Below, in pieces: positions 44,486 to 53,991 of a stretch of 64,000 nt of DNA. The notes under the pieces are model-generated. The model made no database searches, was not told the origin of the DNA, and saw nothing but the letters and a program-made list of their open reading frames with translations. Every line of letters begins with the position of its first letter. The first letter of the stretch is position 1. The DNA is from Gammaproteobacteria bacterium (GTDB lineage: Bacteria; Pseudomonadota; Gammaproteobacteria; Enterobacterales; Alteromonadaceae). A program made the translations under genes and the position numbers. The stretch is from NCBI GenBank assembly GCA_018826295.1, contig JAHJZX010000001.1:1-64000 (forward strand), written 5' to 3'.

Positions 44486-46611
44486 TCTTCGGTGCTGTCT
44501 ATTTGCTGGGTGCCAGGTGTAATACGGGCAAAGTAGTCATATATTTGCTGCTGCGAGCGAATGCTGCGCTTATTGCCGCGTTTAACATAAGCATTGCTTT
44601 GTTTGGCATCAATGATACGAGCCTTTACGTTATCGCGCCACTGAATATCCAGGGTGTCTAAAATTTGCTGCTTTAACCGCACAGCATAAATAGGTACACC
44701 TACCTCAACCCGTTGATCGATATTGCGCGTCATCCAGTCGGCAGATGATAAATACACATCTGTTTCACCGCCATTGTGGAATACGTAAATCCGGGCGTGC
44801 TCTAAAAAGCGATCCAGTACCGAGATGATCTTAATATTCTGGCTTTTACCACTTAGCCCGGGTATCAGTGAACACATACCCCGCACAATAATGCGAATTT
44901 TTACCCCGGCCTGGCTGGCGCGATACAGCAGGTCAACAATTTGCTGGTCAACCAGGTTGTTTACTTTTAGAAAGATCTCGGCTTTGCGTCCGCTTACGGC
45001 AAAATCTATTTCGCGCTGAATAAGCGCCAACAGGCGTGGCCGGCTCCAGGTCGGCGATACAATTAAATGATTAAACTGATAAGGCCGGTAGCTGTACTCA
45101 ATAAATTCAAATACCTGGTCAATCTCGGTGGTAATTTCCGGATGGCAGGTAAATAAGCTCATATCGGTATAGATACGGGCGGTTTTTTCGTTAAAGTTGC
45201 CGGTGCCAATATGGCCATAATGCATCACTTTACCGCGCTCGAGCCGGCTTATCAGGCACAATTTCGAGTGAATTTTCAGTGTCGTTAAGCCAAACACCAC
45301 CTGGATGCCGGCTTCAGTCATTTTACGCGCCCAGTTGATGTTGTTTTCTTCATCAAAACGGGCTTTCAGCTCTACCACTACTGTTACTTTTTTACCGTTA
45401 CGTACCGCATCTAACAGCGAGTGGATCACCCGTGAATGCTTAGCCACCCGGTACATGGTCATTTTTATGTGTGTCACTTTCGGGTCGAACGAGGCCTGGC
45501 GCACCCACTCGGTAAAATAACCGAAATTATGATAAGGGTAATACAGCAGGATATCGCCGGCACGAATGGCATCAAAGCTGGTAGTGTATTGCTCAAACTC
45601 CGGGCTTTTCAGTGGCGGCATGGCCGGAAATTCCAGGCTTTGATGGCCAATATTGGGAAAGCCGATAAAGTCTTTAAAATTACGGTAACGGCTGCCAGGG
45701 ATCAGCGAGTCTACTGAGCTGGTGCCGAGTTGCTTGCTTAGGACTTTCAGCATTTGTTCGGGCATAGCGGCATCATATACCAGCCGTACCGGTTCTGATT
45801 TTAAGCGCTGGCGAATGCCCTTGGACATTTTGTCTATCAGGCTTTGGTCCAGCGTATCACTGATATTGTATTCGGCATCACGGGTCAGTTTTAACGAGTA
45901 AGCCTGGATCTGATCAAACTCAAAAAAGCCGGCAAATAAGTCGGCAATACAATGCACTATGACATCGTCAAGCAGCAGGATCTGACGGCGGTAATGGCCG
46001 TTTTTCTTGCGGGTATTTAAATGCAGCGGCAGTTCGATAAAGCGCGATAGCTCATTAGTGGGCACCTGCACTATGGCGTATTGCGGCTTGCCGCTACCGG
46101 TCATTTCTACCATCAGGTAGGTGGTGTTATCTTCCAGCGCTTTGGGCAGGCTGACTTCTTCACCGGATAAAATCATCGGTGAGATATGTTTAATAACTTC
46201 ATCGCGAAAATAACTTTTTACCCAGCCGGATTGCAGCTCACCCAGCTTAAAGTTATCGATTAATTCGATATTGTGTTTACGCAGCTCTAACTGAATATCC
46301 AGATAGATGGCATTAAAACGCTGGCCCAGTTGCAGCACCTGCTGCTGAATTTCCTGCAGCAGATCTTCAGCGTCTTCCTGCTCGCTCGGCTGGTATTTTT
46401 TTAGCAGGATGCGCCGTTTTACGTCGGCCACCCGCACACGGAAAAATTCATCCATGTTATTGGAGTAAATACCCAGAAAACGCAAGCGCTCTATAGGTGG
46501 GTTGCGCTCATCGGCCGCCTCCTGCAGCACCCTGCCGTTAAATGCCAGCCAGCTAAGTTCGCGTGGGTAAGACGGGTATTCATTGACGGTGGTGACTTCG
46601 CGTAATTCCAT
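44482..46611 (-). CDS. ppk: Polyphosphate kinase 1
   Basis: 709 residues. Makes polyphosphate from ATP, and can run in reverse. It starts with the E. coli-like block YPRELSWLAFNGRVLQEAAD and LRFLGIYSNNMDEFFRVRVADVKRR. The catalytic half contains two phospholipase D-like sites. The autophosphorylated histidine is H467 in GHIGTGNFNEKTARIYTD; the second site has RIIVRGMCSLIPG and HARIYVFHNGGE. The ATG at 46611 has GGAG 8 bp upstream. Three PhoB half-sites precede it, so induction on phosphate starvation is expected. It forms an operon with ppx. Confidence 0.97.
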   Translation of the reverse strand: MELREVTTVNEYPSYPRELSWLAFNGRVLQEAADERNPPIERLRFLGIYSNNMDEFFRVRVADVKRRILLKKYQPSEQEDAEDLLQEIQQQVLQLGQRFNAIYLDIQLELRKHNIELIDNFKLGELQSGWVKSYFRDEVIKHISPMILSGEEVSLPKALEDNTTYLMVEMTGSGKPQYAIVQVPTNELSRFIELPLHLNTRKKNGHYRRQILLLDDVIVHCIADLFAGFFEFDQIQAYSLKLTRDAEYNISDTLDQSLIDKMSKGIRQRLKSEPVRLVYDAAMPEQMLKVLSKQLGTSSVDSLIPGSRYRNFKDFIGFPNIGHQSLEFPAMPPLKSPEFEQYTTSFDAIRAGDILLYYPYHNFGYFTEWVRQASFDPKVTHIKMTMYRVAKHSRVIHSLLDAVRNGKKVTVVVELKARFDEENNINWARKMTEAGIQVVFGLTTLKIHSKLCLISRLERGKVMHYGHIGTGNFNEKTARIYTDMSLFTCHPEITTEIDQVFEFIEYSYRPYQFNHLIVSPTWSRPRLLALIQREIDFAVSGRKAEIFLKVNNLVDQQIVDLLYRASQAGVKIRIIVRGMCSLIPGLSGKSQNIKIISVLDRFLEHARIYVFHNGGETDVYLSSADWMTRNIDQRVEVGVPIYAVRLKQQILDTLDIQWRDNVKARIIDAKQSNAYVKRGNKRSIRSQQQIYDYFARITPGTQQIDSTEE

Positions 46612-46641
46612 AATCCAGCTCCCTGACTACTACTGGGTATC

Positions 46642-46675
46642 ACTCTATGGCATTTTTATGACAGCAAGATGAATG
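46642..46675 (-). promoter_or_regulatory. PhoB box and promoter of ppk-ppx
   Basis: On the minus strand CATTCAT-CTTG-CTGTCAT-AAAA-ATGCCAT (46675–46647) gives three half-sites at 11-bp spacing, with a consensus CTGTCAT in the middle. TAGAGT (46647–46642) is a -10 candidate 10 bp after the CTGTCAT unit. It lies about 35 bp before the ppk ATG. Confidence 0.78.
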
Positions 46676-46702
46676 CTGCCAGCTGCTGGCAGCAATTTAC
46701 GC

Positions 46703-47209
46703 TTAGTTACTGTTTTCCACGTCAACGACGATATCGGTGGCAATAGCTTCCAGTGCTTTTACCACTTCGTCGCGGCTAAGACCCGGCGGCAGCTCAACAG
46801 TCGCCACCGCATTAAACAGCGGCACGCCCCAGTTAGGTGCGCTTTGTTTGCTACTTTCGAAGTGAATAATATTGGTGCCTTTGTGTTTAATTACCGATGA
46901 TAACTCGCGCACTATACCTGGCCTGTCGTTGCCGGTAATAACAAACTTAAGTTGTTGCAAAGGATGTTGCTCAGCGGGCAGGCCGTGCTGAATGCGGATG
47001 TCCAGCTCATTGATAGACTCCAGCGCTGCCGTTAAGCCGGGTAAATCCTGTTCGGCAACTTCTACCTGCAAAATACCGGCAAAGTAGCCCGCCAGATGGC
47101 TTAAATTACTCGCCATCCAGTTGCCGTTGTGGCTGCTAATTACTGTGGCCAGTTGTTCAACCAGGCCAGCCTGGTCACGGCCAATTAACGTAAGTACTAA
47201 CTGCTTCAT
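46703..47209 (-). CDS. gcvR: GcvR-like ACT-domain regulator
   Basis: 168 residues with two ACT domains (about 3–80: LVLTLIGRDQAGLVEQLATVI; about 88–165: FVITGNDRPGIVRELSSVIKHKGTNIIHFE). This is the layout of GcvR, which in E. coli binds glycine and GcvA to repress the glycine cleavage genes. No DNA-binding domain is present, as expected. gcv genes are not in the window. The link to glycine fits the kbl-tdh pathway only loosely. Related glycine-cleavage repressor-like proteins of unknown target are the alternative. Confidence 0.82.
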   Translation of the reverse strand: MKQLVLTLIGRDQAGLVEQLATVISSHNGNWMASNLSHLAGYFAGILQVEVAEQDLPGLTAALESINELDIRIQHGLPAEQHPLQQLKFVITGNDRPGIVRELSSVIKHKGTNIIHFESSKQSAPNWGVPLFNAVATVELPPGLSRDEVVKALEAIATDIVVDVENSN

Positions 47210-47514
47210 GTATTATCTTCCTGTAGTGCAACACTTAAGGAGTGCCTTTAGCGCGTTATGTAATGGTAGTTAAAACTAACAACAGCAGAGTGTAGACCTG
47301 ACTGTAACATTTTTAAATCAGTAACCGGCATTATTTGTAAATTTAATGAGTTAAGCGGGACTTTTTCGCTGCTACCAGACTGCTGGCCGGGCGCTGGAAA
47401 AAAATCATCGCGCTGAGCTTAACTGTAAGTAGTACAGCATGATAGTTTTTGCCTATACTGCAGTTACTAACACTACTGCAGTTGAGTGTAGTGCGTAACC
47501 CCCCGGAGAGCCCA
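47210..47514. other. Divergent intergenic region with a 9-bp direct repeat
   Basis: 305 bp between gcvR and the second phoU. It holds a -10-like TATACT (47454–47459) overlapping the first of two ACTGCAGTT copies (47457 and 47475, 18 bp apart), each containing CTGCAG. No Pho box is visible, unlike the other phosphate promoters here. Confidence 0.5.
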
Positions 47515-48225
47515 GTGGATAAACTAAATTTAACAAAACATATTTCCAGCTCCTTTAATGAAGAAATTGAAGAAGTGCGCAACCATGTCATGGCGATGGG
47601 TGGCTTGATTGAGCAGCAGTTAAATAATGCCCTGGCTGCTATTGCCAGTGCTGATGCTGAGCTGGCCCAGTTGGTGATAGACACTGATTTAAAAGTTAAT
47701 GACTGGGAGCTGCAAATCGATAAAGAATGCACCAGCATTATTATTAAACGCCAGCCGGCAGCCAGTGATTTACGCCTGATTATGGCTATTATGAAAACCA
47801 TTGCCGACTTAGAGCGCATTGGTGACGAAACCCGCCGCATCGCCCGGGTGGCCCTGGAGTCATTTAACAGCGAGCAGCAGGACTTGCTGGTTAATTTGGA
47901 TAATCTTGGCCGCCACGTTGGCCAGATGTTGCACGATGTACTGGATGCTTTCGCCCGCATGGATGTCGAAACGGCAGTGGCCGTGCACCAGGAAGATAAA
48001 AAAGTTGACCGTGAATACGAGGCGATTACGCGGCAACTTATGACCTATATGATTGAAGATCCGCGTTCAATACCGAAAATTATGAATGTGCTCTGGTCGG
48101 CCCGTTCACTGGAACGAATAGGCGATCGTTGCAAAAATCTGTCTGAATACATTATCTTTTTTGTCAAAGGTAAGGTTGTGCGTCACAGCAGTGCAGAAAA
48201 ACTGGAACGCGAAGCACGCAGCTAA
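47515..48225 (+). CDS. Second PhoU-family protein
   Basis: About 236 residues with two PhoU helical repeats: RNHVMAMGGLIEQQLNNALAAI, KRQPAASDLRLIMAIMKTIADLERIGDETRRIAR, and in the second half MNVLWSARSLERIGDRCKNLSEYIIFFVKG. It is a true PhoU homologue but lies outside the pst operon, next to the DUF47-pit pair, and has no Pho box. It may serve the Pit system or a basal signalling role. The GTG at 47515 has GGAG 6 bp upstream and yields the expected N-terminus; a TTG at 47449 in frame is rejected. A terminator follows. Confidence 0.92.
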   Translation: MDKLNLTKHISSSFNEEIEEVRNHVMAMGGLIEQQLNNALAAIASADAELAQLVIDTDLKVNDWELQIDKECTSIIIKRQPAASDLRLIMAIMKTIADLERIGDETRRIARVALESFNSEQQDLLVNLDNLGRHVGQMLHDVLDAFARMDVETAVAVHQEDKKVDREYEAITRQLMTYMIEDPRSIPKIMNVLWSARSLERIGDRCKNLSEYIIFFVKGKVVRHSSAEKLEREARS

Positions 48226-48253
48226 TTTAACGCCAGCTGTACTGTACATCTTT

Positions 48254-48287
48254 AACGCCCTGACTAGACTTCTGTGCAGGGCGTTTT
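48254..48287 (+). terminator. Terminator after the second phoU
   Basis: AACGCCCTG pairs with CAGGGCGTT across a 14-base loop and ends in a short T run. Confidence 0.78.
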
Positions 48288-48377
48288 CATTGTCGGTTCA
48301 TTTTTCGTTTTTCTTGCGCTTTGAATGCCGTTACAATGCGCGCCGACTATCGTCAAACCAACTTACGGGGCCAGGCT

Positions 48378-49055
48378 ATGCCAGCTAGTACTTTTTTGTC
48401 CGTGTTTGCCAAATCACCTATTAAGCCGATAGAAGAGCATATCCGCAAGGTGCATCAGGCAAGCGAACTGTTATTGCCATTTTTTGACGCTGTATATCAG
48501 CAGAATTGGGCAGCAGCTGCGGATGTACGTAAACATATCGTGGCGTTGGAAAAGGAAGCCGACAAATTAAAACGCGAAATTCGTATCAACCTGCCGCGCG
48601 GACTGTTTTTGCCGGTAGATCGTACCGACATTTTAGAGTTAGTGTCGCAGCAAGATAAAATTGCTAATAAAACCAAAGATATTACTGGCCGGGTATTAGG
48701 TCGTGAATTGCTGATCCCGGCGAGTTTGCAAGATGGCTTTAAAGCCTATGTACAGCGTTGTATTGATGCTACAGCACTGGCCAGTGAAGTAATTAACGAG
48801 CTGGACGAGCTACTGGAAACCGGTTTTCGTGGCCGCGAGGTAGATCTGGTTATTAAAATGGTTGAACAACTGGATACCATTGAAGGCGACACCGATGACA
48901 TGCAAATTAAACTGCGCAAAGCATTACGCCTGGCTGAGCAGGAACTGAACCCGATAGACGTGATGTTTTTATATCGCACCTTGGAATGGGTGGGTGACCT
49001 GGCCGACGTGGCGCTTAAGGTTGGTTCACGTCTCGAAATCATGCTTGCCCGATAA
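48378..49055 (+). CDS. TIGR00153/DUF47 family phosphate-transport accessory protein
   Basis: About 225 residues, an all-helical PhoU-like protein typical of genes directly upstream of pit (often named PitR or Pit accessory protein). Family markers are MPASTFLSVFAKSPIKPIEEHI, EKEADKLKREIRINLPRGLFLPVDRTDILELVSQQDKIANKTKDI and DVMFLYRTLEWVGDLADVALKVGSRLEIMLAR. The ATG at 48378 matches the family N-terminus and has GGGG 7 bp before it; an in-frame TTG at 48321 is rejected. pit begins 18 bases after the stop, so they are one operon. It probably modulates Pit activity. Confidence 0.92.
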   Translation: MPASTFLSVFAKSPIKPIEEHIRKVHQASELLLPFFDAVYQQNWAAAADVRKHIVALEKEADKLKREIRINLPRGLFLPVDRTDILELVSQQDKIANKTKDITGRVLGRELLIPASLQDGFKAYVQRCIDATALASEVINELDELLETGFRGREVDLVIKMVEQLDTIEGDTDDMQIKLRKALRLAEQELNPIDVMFLYRTLEWVGDLADVALKVGSRLEIMLAR

Positions 49056-49073
49056 TTATAAAAGGTTTTCCAG

Positions 49074-50342
49074 ATGGATATTTTACAATCATACGGTTTA
49101 ATCCTGGTTATTATTGCAGCCGTATTCGGTTTTATGATGGCCTATGGTGTAGGTGCTAATGATGTTGCCAACGCCATGGGTACCTCAGTGGGCTCTAAAG
49201 CCCTGACGATTAAACAAGCGATATTTATTGCCGCCATTTTTGAGTTTGCCGGGGCTTATTTAGCCGGTGGCTCGGTTACCTCGACTATCCGTGGTGGTAT
49301 TACCGATGCCAGTTTCTTTGTTGATACGCCGGAACTGATGGCGTACGGCATGATAGCCGCGTTACTGGCAGCCGCTACCTGGCTGATTGTCGCCTCATAC
49401 TTTGGCTGGCCGGTGTCTACTACCCATTCTATTGTCGGTGCCATTATCGGTTTTGCTGCCGTCGGTGTCGGCATGGAAGCGGTGCACTGGGATAAAGTAG
49501 GCGGCATCGTTGGTAGCTGGATAGTTACGCCGATGTTGGCTGGTGTGCTGGCTTATATGTTTTTTATGAGCGCGCAGCGGCTGATCTTTGATACCGACAA
49601 TCCACTGGCCAATGCGAAAAAGTACGTGCCGTTTTACATGGCGTTTGCTGCCTTTGTAATGACCTTGGTAACGGTACAAAAAGGCTTGAAGCACGTAGGT
49701 TTACATATCAGCACGGCTGAAGGCTATTACATTTCGCTGGCGATAGCGCTGGTAATTGGCGTGCTCGGCAAAGTGGTGATCAGCAAATTAAAGTTTGACC
49801 CGGCAGCCGATAAAAAAATGCAGTTTAATAATGTTGAACGCATTTTCGGTGTGTTAATGATCACTACTGCTTGTTGTATGGCTTTTGCGCATGGTTCTAA
49901 CGACGTGGCTAATGCTATCGGTCCTTTGGCTGCAGTAGTCAGTGTGGTAAGCAGTGGCGGTGAAATTGCCAGCAAAACACAGTTAGCCTGGTGGATCTTA
50001 CCTTTGGGTGCTGTCGGTATTGTTATAGGCCTGGCGACGCTGGGCGCGCGGGTAATTAAAACCGTAGGCACGGCTATTACCCATTTAACGCCAAGCCGCG
50101 GTTTTGCTGCTGAGTTATCTGCAGCCTCAACTGTGGTTATTGCTTCAGGCGCTGGTTTGCCTATCTCGACTACTCAAACTCTGGTAGGTGCGGTATTGGG
50201 AGTGGGTTTAGCCCGTGGTATCGCCGCGCTTAACCTGGGGGTAGTGCGTAATATCTTTATCTCCTGGATCATTACACTGCCGGTAGGTGCCGGTTTGGCA
50301 ATAATATTCTTCTATATTCTTAAAGCCATTTTCAGCGTCTGA
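49074..50342 (+). CDS. pit: Low-affinity inorganic phosphate transporter (Pit family)
   Basis: 422 residues with about 10–11 membrane helices in two inverted halves. The Pit signature GANDVANAMGTSVGSKALT (near residue 27) and its second copy HGSNDVANAIGPLAAV are both present; SAASTVVIASGAGLPISTTQ is also conserved. It imports phosphate (as metal-phosphate) with protons. It is cotranscribed with the DUF47 gene. As no Pho box is seen, it is likely the constitutive or high-phosphate uptake route beside the PhoB-driven Pst system. A shared bidirectional terminator follows. Confidence 0.94.
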   Translation: MDILQSYGLILVIIAAVFGFMMAYGVGANDVANAMGTSVGSKALTIKQAIFIAAIFEFAGAYLAGGSVTSTIRGGITDASFFVDTPELMAYGMIAALLAAATWLIVASYFGWPVSTTHSIVGAIIGFAAVGVGMEAVHWDKVGGIVGSWIVTPMLAGVLAYMFFMSAQRLIFDTDNPLANAKKYVPFYMAFAAFVMTLVTVQKGLKHVGLHISTAEGYYISLAIALVIGVLGKVVISKLKFDPAADKKMQFNNVERIFGVLMITTACCMAFAHGSNDVANAIGPLAAVVSVVSSGGEIASKTQLAWWILPLGAVGIVIGLATLGARVIKTVGTAITHLTPSRGFAAELSAASTVVIASGAGLPISTTQTLVGAVLGVGLARGIAALNLGVVRNIFISWIITLPVGAGLAIIFFYILKAIFSV

Positions 50343-50363
50343 CGCTGTATGGATTGAGTATAT

Positions 50364-50391
50364 AAAAAGCCCTCATACAGAGGGCTTTTTT
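50364..50391. terminator. Bidirectional terminator between pit and the second subtilase
   Basis: AAAAAGCCCTC pairs with GAGGGCTTTTT around ATACA, with A and T tracts at the ends, between convergent genes. Confidence 0.92.
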
Positions 50392-50406
50392 GTGCCTGTC
50401 GGTTGC

Positions 50407-52650
50407 TTAAGGCAGGTATTCACTTACCAAAGTAAGGCCGCTAACCGCGCGGAAGCCATATACTGACATATGCCAGACACCGGCTTGCGGGTTGTTAATG
50501 ACACAGGTTTCATCGTTGCCGTTTTTATTTGGCCGGCAATCGTAGCTGCTGCTACTTGGCTGGCTGCCATGCTTGACGTATAAGTCGGCATCACCTTTGC
50601 CACCGCTTATGGTTACGGTTAACTGTGCCATACCGGCCGGTACGTCCAGCGTATAATGCTGCCAGTTGCGGCGCGCTATGCTGATATTGCTGATGGTTTC
50701 GCCACCGGCATCAGGCACATCGGGCGCGGTAAAGCTGCCGGTCAGATTAACGTCGGCAAAGTCGGTATAACCAATCAGTTTGACAAAGTAACTGCCTGCC
50801 TGCACCGGATCGATAACACAGCTTTCGTCGTTACCTGCCTCATAAGGCCGGCAATCCCAGTCTGACGCTGTTGGCTCGCTGCCAAATTTAACGTACATAT
50901 CTGCATCGCCGCTACCGCCATTCATCACGAAAGATAAATTGGTTGCCCCTGCCGGCACGGCCAGCGTGTACAGCAGTTCTTCGCCGCCAGCACCGGCAAT
51001 ACCGCTTTGGGTTTCACCGTTTACCAGTTCAGTAGCACCCGGTGGTGGTGGTGGATCAACAATATCGCCGTCACAGCCAAATTGCGTCAGGTAATCTACT
51101 GCGGCTTTGCTTTGTACCAGGCCATGGCCATAGGAAGTATCGCGGCCCGGCGTGCCTAAATCTTCAGAACTGGCTGCCAGTGCACTGCGTATTTGCGCAT
51201 TAGTACATTGTGGGAAATGGCTCCATACCAGAGCAGCGACAGCGGCTACATGCGGCGAAGCCATCGAAGTACCGCTCATCAGACCATAGTTAGCCGCGCC
51301 GGAAAACAGACTGGCATTGTTGCCCAACTCGGTCATCAACACTGCGCCATCTTCCTGCGATATGCTCACTGCCGCAATGCTGGTAGTAGGAGCATCGCCT
51401 AAAGTGCCGCTGAAATTACCGGGTTCATTGTTATAAATAATGGCACCAATGCCGCCACCGGCTTCACAGGATTCGACTTTTTGGCTAAAGGCCACTTCGC
51501 CGCGCTGGATCAGGCAAATCTTGTCGGTGACGTCGCTGCAGCTGGTTAAGCCTAAACCGCAATCTGCCAACTCTGCCGTTAAGTCGGCAGTACCTGAGTT
51601 TTCCAGCGGGTTGGCGCTGTAGGCCATACCGTTAACTGTCAGGCTGGCATCTAAGGCAGTTCCGGTTGGATAGGTACTGCGTACATCTACCCCCGGGCCG
51701 GCCAGTTCAACCTGAGCATTGCGCTGGGAAAAGTCAGCATGGGCTTTAGTATTGTCAACTGCCGCTACGGAGACCACTGAATCGTAAGAGGCCGGATACG
51801 ACAGCGACGTATTACCGTCGTTACCTGCTGCGGCAATCAGCAATACGCCGGCGTCAAAAGCAGCTTGCATCGCATTGCGCTCGGTGGCGTTAGAACCGGC
51901 ACCACCTAAGCTCATATTGATTACCGTTGAGCCATTTTGCACGCAGGTGTCTACCGCCTGTGCCAGGGTAGAGGAGTAGCCCCAGCCATCATCATTAAAC
52001 ACTTTAACAATATGCAATTTGACGTTGCCATTGGGTAACACACCAAGTACGCCGACATCGTTATTTAATGCCGCTATAGTGCCGGCAACATGGGTACCGT
52101 GTGGGCCGCCGGCGTCAAACCAGTTGCCGGTGCCAATATCGTTACTGCCGCTGATGTTGGCGTCGTTAAAATCTTCATGCGGTAAGCCCAGACCAGAGTC
52201 AATTACGCAGACCGTCTGGTTGGAAGCGAATTGATCACTAACCTGATCGGCCTGCACCATGGTGTAGCCGTACGGCACTTGCTGCGCCATCGGAAAGCGT
52301 GGTAAATCGGCTTCAATAAAGTCTACTGCTGGATCGGCCTGCAGTTTTTTTAATGCTGCAGCAGGCAGGTCGGCGGCGATAGCATTGCGCTGGGTTAAAA
52401 CATGGTGCACTTTGGCACCCTGCTGGCTTAACTGCAGGCTGATATTTTTCAGTGTGGTTGCTCTGGCCTGCTTAGCGGCGCCGGCCAGCTGGGCTTTGCT
52501 GTGCTGTTGATCTTTATAAGTCACGATATAGCGTTGTTGGCTGGCTTGGTCTGCCGCCTGTTTAACCGTGTCGTTCGCCAATGCCTGATTGACAGACAGT
52601 GCCAGCAAACTTAAGCCTGCCAGCAGTAAAGTGTTATGTGTTCCGGACAT
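50407..52650 (-). CDS. Secreted subtilisin-like protease (S8) with two PPC domains
   Basis: About 747 residues. The signal peptide is MSGTHNTLLLAGLSLLALSVNQALA; the inhibitor I9 propeptide (RYIVTYKDQQHSKAQLA through FIEADLPRF) spans about 40–115. The S8 triad is D151 (CVIDSGLGLPHEDF), H184 (GGPHGTHVAGT) and S462 (GTSMASPHVAAVAALV). A PA-like insert at about 320–440 lies before the Ser. Two bacterial pre-peptidase C-terminal (PPC) domains (about 545–640 and 650–747) share GDAD(M/L)YVK and CRP...GNDE(S/T)CVI patterns and are often removed on maturation. The ATG at 52650 has GGAGG 6 bp upstream. It differs from the 4158 protease in its C-terminal domains. Confidence 0.93.
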   Translation of the reverse strand: MSGTHNTLLLAGLSLLALSVNQALANDTVKQAADQASQQRYIVTYKDQQHSKAQLAGAAKQARATTLKNISLQLSQQGAKVHHVLTQRNAIAADLPAAALKKLQADPAVDFIEADLPRFPMAQQVPYGYTMVQADQVSDQFASNQTVCVIDSGLGLPHEDFNDANISGSNDIGTGNWFDAGGPHGTHVAGTIAALNNDVGVLGVLPNGNVKLHIVKVFNDDGWGYSSTLAQAVDTCVQNGSTVINMSLGGAGSNATERNAMQAAFDAGVLLIAAAGNDGNTSLSYPASYDSVVSVAAVDNTKAHADFSQRNAQVELAGPGVDVRSTYPTGTALDASLTVNGMAYSANPLENSGTADLTAELADCGLGLTSCSDVTDKICLIQRGEVAFSQKVESCEAGGGIGAIIYNNEPGNFSGTLGDAPTTSIAAVSISQEDGAVLMTELGNNASLFSGAANYGLMSGTSMASPHVAAVAALVWSHFPQCTNAQIRSALAASSEDLGTPGRDTSYGHGLVQSKAAVDYLTQFGCDGDIVDPPPPPGATELVNGETQSGIAGAGGEELLYTLAVPAGATNLSFVMNGGSGDADMYVKFGSEPTASDWDCRPYEAGNDESCVIDPVQAGSYFVKLIGYTDFADVNLTGSFTAPDVPDAGGETISNISIARRNWQHYTLDVPAGMAQLTVTISGGKGDADLYVKHGSQPSSSSYDCRPNKNGNDETCVINNPQAGVWHMSVYGFRAVSGLTLVSEYLP

Positions 52651-53007
52651 GTTCACCCTCCAGGTGATTGTTATAGTTGTAGCCAGGGTTCCTGCTGCAT
52701 GCGTACGGCACGGCTCGCCTGCGTGGAGTGGTTAACTGAAAGGTATACTGCTGAACAGTACCCGCGGTGAGGTTACCGCGATGGGATATGTTGAATACAT
52801 TTCGGTTATTACGTTATAACAAAAAATTACAGTATTCAAACCTATATTAATTATGTATTTATAATGGGTTGTTTTGTTAATTATTAATGTTGCTAAAATG
52901 GCTTTCGTTGTCAGCCGCCTGTGGCGACTGCTTGCAATCTGCGCGCTCTGCAGGTAGTTTTAACCACTAATTTTAGTTTTAATTCGTGTTTTTAATCGGA
53001 ATAAATA
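52651..53007. other. Divergent AT-rich intergenic region
   Basis: 357 bp between the subtilase and oxyR. The part at 52790–52900 is strongly AT-rich and must hold the promoters. CGCGGT (52763) and ACCGCG (52775) form a small hairpin. No Pho box or long repeat is seen. Confidence 0.5.
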
Positions 53008-53916
53008 ATGAAGCGTCTGCCCAGTATTAAACAACTGCAGTATTTGTTGGCATTACATGAGTATCAGCATTTTGGCCGTGCAGCAGAGGCCTGCTACATA
53101 GGCCAGTCGACACTGAGTGCCGCTATTGCCAATCTGGAAGAAACCATGGCAGCGCAGTTACTGGAGCGTGACCATAAAACCTTTATTTTTACCCCGCTGG
53201 GGGAGGATGTAGTCCGCCAGGCCCGTTATATTATCGAGCAGTGTGAAGAGCTGACCGATTTTGCCAAATGTCAGGGCAAACCCATGGCTGGGCCATTCCG
53301 ACTGGGGTGTATTCCTACCATAGCGCCCTTTGTACTGAGTGAAGTGATGGCGCAATGCCGTCAGCAATATCCTGAGCTGCAGTTGTTGTTGCGTGAAGAC
53401 ACCTCAGACAATTCGTTGCATGCTTTGGCCGAAGGCCGGTTGGATATGGTGCTACTGGCACTGCCTTATGAAACCGGCGCTTTTCATACCGAGGTGCTGG
53501 CACAGGACGCTTTTAAACTGGTACTGCATAAAGACTGGCTTGACCGTGGTTTTAATCAGGATATCAGCCAGTGGCCGGATGAAAGTATCTTTTTACTCGA
53601 GCGCGAACATTGTTTAACCAACCATGCAGTAAAAGCCTGTGAGCTGGAAGACAGCCGCAAAGTTAACCCGTTTTTCGCCACCAGCCTGCATACCCTGACC
53701 CAGATGGTAAACAATAAATTAGGCGTAACCTTTATGCCGCAAATGGCAATTAACAGTGGCGTGCTTGATGGCACTGAATTACTGGCGCAGTCGCCGGGTA
53801 CCGCGGCCGCCTATCGTGATATAGGTGTGGCCTGGCGACCTACTTCTACTAAGGCCCGCAGTTACCGTTTGATGGCGGATCTTATCGCTGCAGTGCTGGC
53901 AAATAAGTGCCGCTGA
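53008..53916 (+). CDS. oxyR: Hydrogen peroxide-sensing regulator OxyR
   Basis: A 302-residue LysR-family activator. The N-terminal helix-turn-helix spans about 5–65 (LPSIKQLQYLLALHEYQHFGRAAEAC, STLSAAIANLEETM). The effector domain holds the peroxide-sensing pair C202 and C211 in EHCLTNHAVKACE, nine residues apart exactly as C199/C208 of E. coli OxyR, and the family block ATSLHTLTQMVNNKLGVTFMPQMA. Oxidation forms a disulfide that activates antioxidant genes. It lies just upstream of queA but in a separate unit by function. Confidence 0.95.
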   Translation: MKRLPSIKQLQYLLALHEYQHFGRAAEACYIGQSTLSAAIANLEETMAAQLLERDHKTFIFTPLGEDVVRQARYIIEQCEELTDFAKCQGKPMAGPFRLGCIPTIAPFVLSEVMAQCRQQYPELQLLLREDTSDNSLHALAEGRLDMVLLALPYETGAFHTEVLAQDAFKLVLHKDWLDRGFNQDISQWPDESIFLLEREHCLTNHAVKACELEDSRKVNPFFATSLHTLTQMVNNKLGVTFMPQMAINSGVLDGTELLAQSPGTAAAYRDIGVAWRPTSTKARSYRLMADLIAAVLANKCR

Positions 53917-53991
53917 TCTGTACTTTCTGCTAAAATGCCGGCTGTTTTTATACAGCCGTGCCCTCTGGTCGGTAAAGCCAAGGATCCCTCT

